Shown here one piece after another: positions 32,200 through 40,610 of a stretch of DNA of 64,000 nucleotides. The notes under the pieces are model-generated. The model saw only the letters and a program-made list of their open reading frames with translations, searched no databases and was not told the DNA's origin. Origin of the DNA: NCEH01 sp043195125 (GTDB lineage Bacteria; Pseudomonadota; Alphaproteobacteria; Rhizobiales; Xanthobacteraceae); NCBI RefSeq assembly GCF_043195125.1, contig NZ_JBAFWR010000010.1; one strand, 5' to 3'. The translations under genes were made by a program, and so were the position numbers. The first letter of the stretch is position 1, and every line of letters begins with the position of its first letter.

Positions 32200-32999
32200 G
32201 GCGGCGCCTGATCCTTGCAGGCTGCGTCTTGCTTGCGTCCGGCCATGCGTTCGCGGAAGCGATCCCGCGCGCGGGACGGGTCGATGCTCGCGTCCGCGAC
32301 GTCGTCTATAACCGCGACAACGTCACGGCGATCGACGCCACCTACGGCACGTCGACGATGATCCAGCTGCAGCCGGACGAGAAGATCGAGACGCTGGCGC
32401 TCGGCGATTCCCTTGCCTGGAAGGTCGAGCCCAATCGCAAGGGCGACATCATCTTCGTCAAGCCGATCGACAAGAATGCGCAGTCGAACCTCAACGTCGT
32501 CACCGACAAGCGCATCTACAGCTTCCTGCTGCGGTCGAACACGCGCGCGCCGAATGACCAGATCTACGCGGTTCGGTTCCGGTTTCCCGACGACGAGGCG
32601 AGCGCGAAGCTGCTCGCGGCCGCCAAGGAGCGCGCCGCCAATCCGAACCTGCGCGATCTCAACATCGCCAACGCCAACAGCGACTATGGCTACAAGGGCT
32701 CGTCGACCAACAAGCCGGTCGCCGTGTTCGACGACGGCGTGAAGACCTGGTTCCGCTTCGAGGGTGAAACGCCGGCGATCTACATCGTCGATGCCGAGCG
32801 CAATGAGAGCCTGGTCAATTTCCGGACCGAGGGACCGTTCGTCGTCGTCGACAAGGTCAGCCCGCAATGGACGCTGCGCAATGGCACGGAATCGACCTGC
32901 ATCTTCAATCGGCGTGCGACCAATGTGCACGAGCCGAATGGGCTCGAGCCCTATGCGCCGCAGCGCGTAGGTTTTCCGTCAGCCAGCGCAGGAGGCTGA
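32196..32999 (+). CDS. virB9: VirB9 outer-membrane complex protein
   Basis: A 267-residue protein with a signal peptide (LILAGCVLLASGHAFA), then the VirB9/TrbG motifs IPRAGRVDARVRDVVYNRDNV, LGDSLAWKVEPNRKGD and, in the C-terminal domain, PVAVFDDGVKTWFRF and AIYIVD. It forms the outer-membrane ring with VirB7 and VirB10. The start overlaps virB8 by 4 bases. Confidence 0.9.
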   Translation: MRRRLILAGCVLLASGHAFAEAIPRAGRVDARVRDVVYNRDNVTAIDATYGTSTMIQLQPDEKIETLALGDSLAWKVEPNRKGDIIFVKPIDKNAQSNLNVVTDKRIYSFLLRSNTRAPNDQIYAVRFRFPDDEASAKLLAAAKERAANPNLRDLNIANANSDYGYKGSSTNKPVAVFDDGVKTWFRFEGETPAIYIVDAERNESLVNFRTEGPFVVVDKVSPQWTLRNGTESTCIFNRRATNVHEPNGLEPYAPQRVGFPSASAGG

Positions 33000-33005
33000 C
33001 GCGCC

Positions 33006-34364
33006 ATGCCCTCGCCACAGGATTATCGCTCGCTCGAACTGGAAGCCTCCGCTGCGACGGCGGTAGCGCGGGGTTCGACTGCCCTCGGCAATTTGGTGAA
33101 ATTCGGCGTGCCGCTCGGCGCCGTCTTGATCGCGGGATGGATGATCTACGCCTCGCTCGGCAGCGGTCCACGGAACATGACCGCGCCGGACAAGGAAGAG
33201 TTCACGACGACGCAGTTTCCGGCGCCATCGCTGCAAACCCCACGGACCCAGACCGACCAGGGCACTATTCTCATCCCGCAAGCGCCGCCTGTGCCGCCCG
33301 AGCCGGTCTTGCCACCACCGCCCATCGCGCCGCCCCTGGCACTGCCGGCGCCGCCGCCACCCGAGCCACCGCTCGCCCTGTCGGCACCGAACGATGATGA
33401 AGCGCGCCGGCTGGCCGAACTCGAGCGGCTGCGCCAGGAAGAGGAGCGGCGGAAGTGGGAACGGTTCCGCGCGCCGCAGGTGATTGCCGACAACGCCAGT
33501 CCGAGCGATGCAGCTGGCAGTCCCGCCGATCCGGCGCGCGCGGCTGCCGGGCAGGACGAGGACCCCAACCGCCGCTTCCTGGCGTCGGTCACGAGCGCCG
33601 GCGTCGAGATCGCGAAGGCGGTGAAGAACGATCGGATCGATGCGCTTGTCGCACAGGGCACGATGATCCGCGGGATTCTTGAGACCGCCGTTCAGAGCGA
33701 CCTGCCGGGCATGGTGCGCGCCGTCACGGCTGAGAATGTCTGGTCATTCGACGGCCGCCGCATTCTCATCCCGGCAGGAAGCCGGCTCGTTGGCGAATAC
33801 AAGTCCGGAATCTCGCAGGGGCAGACCCGCGTCTTCGTGGTGTGGACGCGGCTGCTGCGCTCGGATGGGGTGTCGGTCCAGCTCGGCTCGAACGGCACCG
33901 ACGATCTCGGCCGCGCCGGCAATGCCGGCTTCGTCGACAATCACTACCTCGAGCGCTTCGGCTCCGCGATCATGCTGTCGGTCGTCGGCGGCGTCTCGCA
34001 ATTCCTGAGCGGCTATGGCCAGTACGACAACAATAATAATGGCACCACGATCACGACGACGGATCCGGTCACGGGCCTCGTCACCACGACCCAAACGGGC
34101 ACCAACCAGAACAGCCAGTCGCTCCAGGCCCGCCAGATCGCCGCGCAGAATGTCTCGCAGACGCTAACCAATATCGCCCAGGAGGCGCTGAAGAACTCGA
34201 TCAACATCCCGCCGACGATCTATCTCGACCAGGGCACGCGGATCATCGTCTTCGTGCGCCGGGACCTGGATTTCTCCTCCCTTTACCCCGATCCGGTGAA
34301 GGAGGCGCTCAGGGAGCTCAAGCGTGAACGCGCCGGCGCGAAACCTGACAGTCTTCCTCGATAG
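33006..34364 (+). CDS. virB10: VirB10/TrbI envelope-spanning protein
   Basis: A 452-residue protein with one membrane helix at residues ~36-58 (FGVPLGAVLIAGWMIYASL), a proline-rich stretch at ~95-125, a charged coil and a C-terminal TrbI domain (IPAGSRLVGEYKSGISQGQTR, GSAIMLSVVGG, IYLDQGTRIIVFVRRDLDFS). It links inner and outer membranes and senses ATP use. It overlaps virB11 by 41 bases, which is longer than usual. Confidence 0.9.
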   Translation: MPSPQDYRSLELEASAATAVARGSTALGNLVKFGVPLGAVLIAGWMIYASLGSGPRNMTAPDKEEFTTTQFPAPSLQTPRTQTDQGTILIPQAPPVPPEPVLPPPPIAPPLALPAPPPPEPPLALSAPNDDEARRLAELERLRQEEERRKWERFRAPQVIADNASPSDAAGSPADPARAAAGQDEDPNRRFLASVTSAGVEIAKAVKNDRIDALVAQGTMIRGILETAVQSDLPGMVRAVTAENVWSFDGRRILIPAGSRLVGEYKSGISQGQTRVFVVWTRLLRSDGVSVQLGSNGTDDLGRAGNAGFVDNHYLERFGSAIMLSVVGGVSQFLSGYGQYDNNNNGTTITTTDPVTGLVTTTQTGTNQNSQSLQARQIAAQNVSQTLTNIAQEALKNSINIPPTIYLDQGTRIIVFVRRDLDFSSLYPDPVKEALRELKRERAGAKPDSLPR

Positions 34365-35391
34365 GGCGCTCGGGCCCATTCGGCCTTGGCTCGACGACGA
34401 CCAGGTCGTCGAGATCTGCGCCAATGGCCCCGGTGAGGTCTGGGTCGAGCGCTTCGGTCAGGCCGCGATGGAGTGTCATCCGGTTCCTGAGCTCACCGAG
34501 CTCGCAATCCGACACCTCGCCGAACGCATTGCCGGTCATTCCGGCCAGAGCGTCAACGAAGAGCATCCGCTGCTGTCGGCGGCGCTGCCGACGGGCGAAC
34601 GCTTTCAAGGCGTGATGCCGCCGGCGACGACAGCGGGCGGGGCTTTCGCGATCCGCAAGCAGGTCATCAAGGAGATGCGGCTCGATGATTATCGCCGGCT
34701 CGGCTCGTTCGAGAAAGTCGCGACCGTCACTGAGGGCGAATTGTCGGATGTCGACCGGCAGCTCTGCGCGCATCTCGACGCCGGCCGCATCGAGAACTTC
34801 ATCCGCCTCGCCGTCGTGAACCGCTATTCGATCCTGCTCTCGGGTGGCACCTCCTCCGGCAAGACGACATTCCTCAACGCGATTTTGAAGGAGGTCCCAG
34901 TCGAGGAACGCATCATCACCATCGAGGACACCCGCGAGGTGAACCCGATCCAGAGGAACTATCTGCCGCTGGTCGCCTCGAAGGGCGATCAGGGTGAAGC
35001 CCGCGTCACCGTCGAGACGCTGCTGCAGGCTTCGATGCGCCTGCGTCCGGACCGTATCTTCCTCGGCGAGATTCGCGGTGCGGAGGCCTATTCGTTTCTG
35101 CGGGCCATCAACACCGGCCATCCCGGCAGCATCACCACGGTCCATGCCGATAGTCCGGCCGGCGCGTTCGAGCAGCTCGCGCTGATGGTGATGCAGGCCG
35201 GGCTCGGTCTGCGGCGGGACGAGATCGTTGGCTACATCAAATCCGTCCTGCCGATCGTCATCCAGCAGACCAAGGTCGGCGGCTGGCGCGGCACCTCGGC
35301 CGTGTATTTTTCGCGGATGGCGGAGTGGCGGGCGGAGAGGGCAGGGGGGACAGGAAGGATGGCCGGCCATGGCCCGCGTCGTCGTTTATAG
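34324..35391 (+). CDS. virB11: VirB11 hexameric ATPase (GTG start)
   Basis: A 355-residue protein with Walker A SGGTSSGKTTFLN (about residues 176-188), the Asp box ITIEDTREV and the His box GSITTVHADSP. The N-terminal domain carries CANGPGEVWVE. VirB11 switches the system between pilus building and transfer. It starts at GTG inside virB10. The C-terminal ~25 residues (RAERAGGTGRMAGHGPRRRL) overlap the virD4 start and may be less conserved. Confidence 0.9.
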   Translation: MNAPARNLTVFLDRALGPIRPWLDDDQVVEICANGPGEVWVERFGQAAMECHPVPELTELAIRHLAERIAGHSGQSVNEEHPLLSAALPTGERFQGVMPPATTAGGAFAIRKQVIKEMRLDDYRRLGSFEKVATVTEGELSDVDRQLCAHLDAGRIENFIRLAVVNRYSILLSGGTSSGKTTFLNAILKEVPVEERIITIEDTREVNPIQRNYLPLVASKGDQGEARVTVETLLQASMRLRPDRIFLGEIRGAEAYSFLRAINTGHPGSITTVHADSPAGAFEQLALMVMQAGLGLRRDEIVGYIKSVLPIVIQQTKVGGWRGTSAVYFSRMAEWRAERAGGTGRMAGHGPRRRL

Positions 35392-37519
35392 GATCGGCAT
35401 TGCGATCCTGCTCGCCATTGCCTTCTGGCTGCTCTGGAGCATGGCCTATGAGATCGTCGTCGGGCTGCGCTGGGCCCCGGCGCGCTTTCCGGGCGAGGGC
35501 GCCAGCCGCTGGGGATTGCTGCGGCTGCAGAATGCCGACCGCTCGGCCGGCTTCTTCCTGGTCGCCTGGCAGCATTTCCATGCCCGTCTTCTTTACCCGG
35601 CGACACAGATCGAGGCGCTGATCCGCGCCGGCATTGCGGCGGGGGTGGTCATTGCCCTTGGTCTGGCAGGATGGCTGTTCGCCTTCATCAATCGCCGCCA
35701 GATGCCCTTTGGGGCGGCGCGCTTCGGTACGTTGATGGAGGCGGCGAAGCAGGGCCTGACCGGCAAGCAGGGCATCGTGCTGGGGACGATCGGTGGTGTC
35801 ACGGTGCGTTCGGATGAGCCAGCCCACATCCTCGTGGTCGGGCCCTCGCGATCGGGCAAGGGGACCGGGTTCGTGCTGCCGAACGGCTATCTCTGGCAAG
35901 GTTCGGCGGTGTTCTTCGATCCGAAGCGGGAGAATTTCGACGCGCTGGCGAACCACCGCAAGGCCATGGGCAACAAGGTCTTCATGTTCTCGCCGGGCTC
36001 CAATGACACGCACCGTTACAACCCGCTCGACTTCGTGCGCCGCGACGAGCGCATGGCGACCGATTGCCTGGTCGTCGCTTCCTTCGTGATCCCCGAGAAA
36101 GCGGATGACACCTGGGCCGGGGCGGGGCGACTGCTGCTATCCGCCCTGATCGGGTATGTGCTCTCGTCGCCGCTGATCACCGGGGCGCAGCACATGCGCA
36201 CGGTCGCCCGGATGACGACCACGGGACGGGACATCTCGTCGGTGCTGCGGGCGATCGTGAAGACCGAGCGGCAGCATCTGCCGACCTGGGTGATCGACAA
36301 TTTCAACCAGTACATCGCGCTCGAGCCGGAGACCCGCAACAGCGCCGTGTTCAACGTCAACATGGCCATGTCGCTCTGGAACAACGGCTTGATCTCGGCG
36401 GCGACCGAGACGTCCGACTTCGACATTCGCGAGCTGCGCCGCCAGCCGATGACCATCTTCATCGGCTGCACCATCGCCGAGCTCGCCATCTTCCGTCCGC
36501 TGATCCGCATCCTGTTCCAGCAGATCCATGATCTGATGATGGTGAGGATCCCGGGCGAGGATGAGCCGCACCAGGTGCTGCTCATGCTCGATGAATTCTA
36601 CCATGTCGGGCGCATGGACTCGCTGATTTCCAAGATTACCATCAGCGCCGGCTATGGCTTCCGCATGGCGATCGTGATGCAGGACATCTCCCAGCTCGAT
36701 GAGCTCTATGGCCGCAACACGCGCATCACCACCGTGTCCGGTTCGCAGATCAAGCTGTTCATCCAGATCAACGATCTGGAGACGTCGGATTTCGTGTCCG
36801 AGATGCTCGGCGAGACGACGCAGGTCTACAAAACGCCGGTGATGCGGCCAGGGCAGGGGATCTTCGCGCCGCGCGCCTGGGCGCCGCACTACACGCCGCG
36901 CCCGCTACGCAGCCCGCTCGAATTGCGCGAGATGTCCGACCGCGTGTCGATCCTGATGGTGAAGAACTCGCGCTCGTTCGAGCTTACCAAGATCCGCCAC
37001 TATCTCGACAAGCCCTATCGACGGCCCTACGAGGCGGCGAAGGGAAATCCGCCGGCGTTGCCGAGCCTGCGCGAATGGAAGGATGAGGCATTGGGCGGCG
37101 CGATCAATCCGGCGCCGGCCGCCGAGAGCACCGAAGACGACACGGTCGCCCGGCCACCGCTCCAAGCCGCCGCGCAACGGGCGCCAAGGCGAAATCCTCA
37201 ACCCCCAGGAAAGAAGGCCCCAGCCAAGCGGCAAGCCGCGGCGGAACCCGCTTTCTTTCCGGCGCCGCTGGTGATCACGAGGGTGAAGCCAGTCGAACGA
37301 CTGGCCCGCAAGCAGCTCTCGCTTGGTGACCAGCCATTGGTTCCGCCTGGGGAGAACTGCAACATCAGTGATCTACTGGCCGCGTCGGAAAGCGCTCAGC
37401 GTCGCGACTTCGAAGCGATGGCTGCCAGCACCGCGGCAGTTGGTCAGGAAGAGCGGGTCAGGCAAGCGCTGACAACCCTTACCGGGCTGCAGGACGGGTT
37501 CGGCGACGACGCGCCATGA
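35369..37519 (+). CDS. virD4: VirD4/TraG coupling protein
   Basis: A 716-residue protein with two N-terminal membrane helices (IGIAILLAIAFWLLWSMAYE; GIAAGVVIALGLAGWLFAFI), Walker A GPSRSGKGTGFVLPN and Walker B LLMLDEFYHVG. It couples the relaxase-DNA complex to the channel. The start at 35369 begins the first helix and overlaps virB11 by 23 bases. A C-terminal tail of ~120 residues (proline- and lysine-rich) exceeds the VirD4 core and may recognise substrates. Confidence 0.9.
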   Translation: MARVVVYRIGIAILLAIAFWLLWSMAYEIVVGLRWAPARFPGEGASRWGLLRLQNADRSAGFFLVAWQHFHARLLYPATQIEALIRAGIAAGVVIALGLAGWLFAFINRRQMPFGAARFGTLMEAAKQGLTGKQGIVLGTIGGVTVRSDEPAHILVVGPSRSGKGTGFVLPNGYLWQGSAVFFDPKRENFDALANHRKAMGNKVFMFSPGSNDTHRYNPLDFVRRDERMATDCLVVASFVIPEKADDTWAGAGRLLLSALIGYVLSSPLITGAQHMRTVARMTTTGRDISSVLRAIVKTERQHLPTWVIDNFNQYIALEPETRNSAVFNVNMAMSLWNNGLISAATETSDFDIRELRRQPMTIFIGCTIAELAIFRPLIRILFQQIHDLMMVRIPGEDEPHQVLLMLDEFYHVGRMDSLISKITISAGYGFRMAIVMQDISQLDELYGRNTRITTVSGSQIKLFIQINDLETSDFVSEMLGETTQVYKTPVMRPGQGIFAPRAWAPHYTPRPLRSPLELREMSDRVSILMVKNSRSFELTKIRHYLDKPYRRPYEAAKGNPPALPSLREWKDEALGGAINPAPAAESTEDDTVARPPLQAAAQRAPRRNPQPPGKKAPAKRQAAAEPAFFPAPLVITRVKPVERLARKQLSLGDQPLVPPGENCNISDLLAASESAQRRDFEAMAASTAAVGQEERVRQALTTLTGLQDGFGDDAP

Positions 37520-37611
37520 AATATGTAGCCGTGGTCCGCGCGGCCCGCGTCGCTCACCGAGACGAGCTTGAAGCGACGCGATGGCTCTGCTTCTCAGCAG
37601 ACGCCGTCCGT

Positions 37612-38133
37612 TCAGAATAGGCCCATCGGGCTCACCATCAACTGATCGGCGGTGCGCTTCTGCTCCTCGCTGAAGCTTGCGTAGAGCGGCTCCACCGCTA
37701 CTTTGATCTTTTGGAGCGCTTCCTGGCACAGAGCCATGGCCTTCTCGATCCGCTCAAGACGCACTGGAAGAGCGCCGTCACGTGCCTGCATCATGCCCTC
37801 ACGCATGCCCATCATCGCCTTCGCGTTGGCTCGCACGGCGTCTGCGAACACGCTCCATTTGGATTCCTGAACGTCGGTGATCTTGATTTCGGTTTTCAAG
37901 AATGCCAGCCGGCCTTCAATGTGCCCGGTCATCATGCCCATCATGGGCATGCCGCCAGTACCCATCATCGACATCATCCCACCCATGGGAATTTGTGATC
38001 CGGGCGCGTTCAAAGGCGTGGCGGGCGCTTCAGCGCCCCCGGCCGGATGGTGCTCATCATTAGCCGAGGCGGGTGACCCTGCGAGGAGCATGGCGCTGAA
38101 AAACAGGATGGAGATCGAGGGCATCTTGATCAT
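37612..38133 (-). CDS. Spy/CpxP-like (LTxxQ) periplasmic protein
   Basis: A 173-residue protein with a signal peptide (MIKMPSISILFFSAMLLAGSPASA), a Met/Gly/His-rich segment (GGMMSMMGTGGMPMMGMMTGH) and a helical part ending FSEEQKRTADQLM, which fits the LTxxQ/Spy family. The Met and His content suggests copper or silver contact. ATG at 38133 is preferred over one 11 codons upstream because AAGGA is well placed. It opens the cargo region beyond the transfer genes. Confidence 0.7.
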   Translation of the reverse strand: MIKMPSISILFFSAMLLAGSPASANDEHHPAGGAEAPATPLNAPGSQIPMGGMMSMMGTGGMPMMGMMTGHIEGRLAFLKTEIKITDVQESKWSVFADAVRANAKAMMGMREGMMQARDGALPVRLERIEKAMALCQEALQKIKVAVEPLYASFSEEQKRTADQLMVSPMGLF

Positions 38134-38208
38134 CGGAGCCGATTCCTTCGCGTTGTGAGTTGTCATGACAGGGCGGAGCCTGCTACGGCGAGGCCCGAAA
38201 CTCGCTGT

Positions 38209-38871
38209 TCAACCTTGGCCGGCGTGGCTACTTTTCGGGCCGCCGAGCCGTGGAATGAAGCCCGGCACGTCTCGCATATAGCGTTCATAGTCAGAGCCAA
38301 ATTCCGCCAAAGACTCGCGTTCTTCGGCGCGGGCAAGACGCACGTACATGAACACCAGCACCGGGAACATCGCGAGGGTCAGCAAGGTCGGCCATTGCAG
38401 CAGGAAGCCGAACATCACCAGCACGAAGCCGACATATTGCGGATGCCGCACATAAGCGTAGGCGCCGGTGGTGGCGAGCGTTTGATGGCGCTGTGCCTCG
38501 TAGAGCACCTTCCAGCCGGCCGAGATCAGGATAAAGCCGCCACCGATGAATGCGAAGCTCAGGAGGTGAAATGGCCCGAAATGCGGATTGGCTCTCCAGC
38601 CGAACATCTCCTCGAGAAGATGCCCGGCGTCATGGGAGAACCAATCGACGCCTGGAAAGCGGCTCTGTAGCCAGCCGGAGAGCAGATAGATCGTCAGCGG
38701 GAACCCATACATCTCGGTGAAAAGCGCGACCAGAAAGGCGCTGAAGGCGCCGAAGGACCGCCAGTCGCGCTTTGTCTGCGGCTTGAAAAAACTGAAGGCG
38801 AAGAAGATGAAGATCGCCGAATTGATAATCACCAGTGACCAGAGGCCATAGGCAGGAACATCGTCGTGCAT
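38209..38871 (-). CDS. ICMT/NnrU-like membrane methyltransferase family protein
   Basis: A 220-residue polytopic protein. The C-terminal half has the isoprenylcysteine-methyltransferase pattern: TTGAYAYVRHPQYVGFVLVMFGF, and later LARAEERESLAEFGSDYERYMRDVPGFIP. In this fold RHPxY and the ExxL...Y(x)xY segments bind S-adenosylmethionine. The substrate in bacteria is unknown. The ATG at 38871 begins the first membrane helix. It is downstream of the DUF2933 gene on the same strand and commonly travels with metal-handling genes. Confidence 0.75.
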   Translation of the reverse strand: MHDDVPAYGLWSLVIINSAIFIFFAFSFFKPQTKRDWRSFGAFSAFLVALFTEMYGFPLTIYLLSGWLQSRFPGVDWFSHDAGHLLEEMFGWRANPHFGPFHLLSFAFIGGGFILISAGWKVLYEAQRHQTLATTGAYAYVRHPQYVGFVLVMFGFLLQWPTLLTLAMFPVLVFMYVRLARAEERESLAEFGSDYERYMRDVPGFIPRLGGPKSSHAGQG

Positions 38872-38899
38872 GGTCGACCTCCGGACCGTTGATCGCGGC

Positions 38900-39172
38900 T
38901 CAATGTTTGTGAGGCTGGTTCTGGCCGGCATCCGCCGATCCGCTGCCGCTGTCGTTGCTTCCTCCCCGTCCGCCGTGGCCGCCATGCATGAAAACATGCA
39001 TCAATGGGCAGGCGAGGATCAGCAGGAACGGCCAATACCCCAAATACGGGATGAGATGCGCGCGATGCTCGGTCAGAAGATAGAAGCCGCCGATCGCGAG
39101 AAAACCGATCAGGACCCAATTTGCGCGGGAGCGAAAGAAGCCACCCTCACCACCATGACCGCCGTGTTCCAT
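38900..39172 (-). CDS. DUF2933 small membrane protein
   Basis: A 90-residue protein: MEHGGHGGEGGFFRSRANWVLIGFLAIGGFYLLTEHRAHLIPYL, a second helix (YWPFLLILACPLMHVFMHGG) and Gly/His-rich ends. This is the DUF2933 pattern, commonly found next to copper-resistance or heavy-metal genes. The His clusters may bind metal. The start at 39172 gives GGAG upstream; the longer frame to 39310 adds an unrelated leader. A weak FNR-like dyad lies at 39324-39337. Confidence 0.75.
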   Translation of the reverse strand: MEHGGHGGEGGFFRSRANWVLIGFLAIGGFYLLTEHRAHLIPYLGYWPFLLILACPLMHVFMHGGHGGRGGSNDSGSGSADAGQNQPHKH

Positions 39173-39411
39173 TGGAAACTCCACCCACGTCAGACCAGGA
39201 CGCACCGGCACGCCCTGCAACCGTCCAGAGGTCGCTAGACGATGCAGGCTTGCATCGGCCAGACGCCATCCTCCGAGCGACACGACAGCGCTCGAACCAT
39301 GGCCGGCCATCTGTTCTGAATCTTTGATCCCGGTTAAACATCCGCCGGGTGTGGATCGATGCAGCAGGACCGATCAGATGCCTCGCCTGCCCCGGCCCGT
39401 GGCAGCCGGCG

Positions 39412-39759
39412 TCATGCTGCAACGAGAGCGGAAAAGCAGGCCACGAGTTCCTGGATCGTCCTCACGCACGAGCCGAGCCTCACGTCGATCCCAGCAGCAC
39501 AAAGTCTCTGTTTCTCTGGCTCGCCGATAAAGCCGCAGATCAAGCGACCTGGTCTGGCTGCGACAATGAGATCGCATACCGCTGCGGACGTGCGCTGCGG
39601 GTTGGCGCGGAATTCTGTCGCGCCCGTGGCGGTATCGACGATCCATATTCCATCGCACTTGCCGAAGAAGGGGCAGAGTGCTGGGCCCGCGTCGGATTTC
39701 ATCACGATGATCGCAATGCGATTTGCCGGCGGGGGTGGTACGCAGGCGGACCTAGCCAT
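39412..39759 (-). CDS. NifX/NifB-type dinitrogenase Fe-Mo cofactor-like protein
   Basis: A 115-residue protein with the NifX/NafY-like fold: NRIAIIVMKSDAGPALCPFFGKCDGIWIVD near the start, then ANPQRTSAAVCDLIVAARPGRLICGFIG and a final variable part. Relatives bind Fe-S or Fe-Mo cofactor precursors, but small stand-alone forms occur outside nitrogen fixation and no nif genes are near. GAGGA precedes the ATG at 39759. A perfect FNR box lies in the divergent promoter region. Confidence 0.7.
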   Translation of the reverse strand: MARSACVPPPPANRIAIIVMKSDAGPALCPFFGKCDGIWIVDTATGATEFRANPQRTSAAVCDLIVAARPGRLICGFIGEPEKQRLCAAGIDVRLGSCVRTIQELVACFSALVAA

Positions 39760-39945
39760 CGGTTCCTCGTTTGAACACCAGCAGAGTCGGGCAATTATGG
39801 GACCGGCTAACATATCGGACTTTAAACTCGATCAAACATTCGCGCGGGCAGCGCGGCATGACATCATCTGCCGAGCATCCGACGGGCGGCCGCAGAGTTG
39901 CCCCGCGCGCAGGTTTCCGGGCGGTTGATGCGCCCCGCCCGGCAT

Positions 39946-39959
39946 TTGATTTCAATCAA
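39946..39959. promoter_or_regulatory. FNR/FixK-type operator
   Basis: TTGATTTCAATCAA is an exact match to the FNR/FixK consensus TTGAT-N4-ATCAA. It lies in the 299-base region between the NifX-like gene (minus) and the cysteine-rich protein gene (plus). Sites of this type activate genes at low oxygen. It could serve either direction: about 190 bases from the minus start and 100 bases from the plus start. Confidence 0.7.
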
Positions 39960-40058
39960 TCTCGCCGGGCCTTTCCCCGTATAGGTTTCCGCCGGGCAAA
40001 TTGGTAGCTGCGGGGCGGTGTGATAGCCTCCGGTTCTGGCCTTCTTGGAAAGAGGCGG

Positions 40059-40424
40059 ATGCTGCGGTTCCTCGCCATACTGATCTTCGCCACAGCGATC
40101 ATCATGACGCTGAGCGGGCGGAGTATGGCCGGGACAGTAGCGATCACTGCTGATGCGACCATGGTGGTTGTGAGCGCTTCTGGCCTTGGGCCCCACAGTG
40201 ACGAATGCGACGACTGCCCGGAGTGTCCAAATTCGGACAAGCCCTGCTGTCCGATGAGTACCTGCTCCTGCCCGGCCACCTGCTCAACGAGCTTGGCGCC
40301 CCTCCCTAGCAGCCTCGCGGCCCATGCCTTCGAGCGCTCTTCAGTAGGGATGGGGTCCGAAGAAGCCGACCCAGGCTCGGTCATCCCCGGACTCGACCCC
40401 CCAGTTCCTCGGCGCTCGACCTAG
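40059..40424 (+). CDS. Cysteine-rich exported protein of unknown function
   Basis: A 121-residue protein with an N-terminal hydrophobic signal (MLRFLAILIFATAIIMTLSG) and a cysteine cluster (ECDDCPECPNSDKPCCPMST, then CSCPATC). The pattern suggests metal binding in the periplasm. The start is uncertain because AGAGG is only 3 bases from the ATG; an upstream start in the same frame is possible. An FNR box lies about 100 bases before it. Confidence 0.5.
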   Translation: MLRFLAILIFATAIIMTLSGRSMAGTVAITADATMVVVSASGLGPHSDECDDCPECPNSDKPCCPMSTCSCPATCSTSLAPLPSSLAAHAFERSSVGMGSEEADPGSVIPGLDPPVPRRST

Positions 40425-40610
40425 CGGGTCGATCGGCCCAGCGGAGCGCGATCTAGCTGCCAACGGTCCACGCCCTGCGCGGATCGGGAGCGTGGCTTGA
40501 TTGTTCCATTCCCGCTGGCGTCGCGCCGCCAAAGCGGCCGGCCGAGCCGGGCGACCTGGTCAGATGGATTCAACCTTCCAGGTGAAACCGACCAGATCGA
40601 GGACTGTAAT

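Larger units (their letters stand above)
220..37519. mobile_element. Backbone of an ICE or conjugative plasmid (maintenance plus type IV secretion)
   Basis: Genes typical of rhizobial-type conjugative elements are contiguous here: two toxin-antitoxin pairs, DUF2493, Toprim, strawberry-notch helicase, ParB-like protein, ArdC, an autoinducer synthase and a full VirB/VirD4 secretion operon. No relaxase, oriT or attachment site is recognisable in this interval, so its true ends are unknown. The left end lies before the window or at its edge. The right edge of 37519 is simply where the last secretion gene stops and metabolic cargo begins. Calling it an ICE rather than a plasmid is an inference, because no replication initiator (RepABC) is seen. 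Confidence 0.75.
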
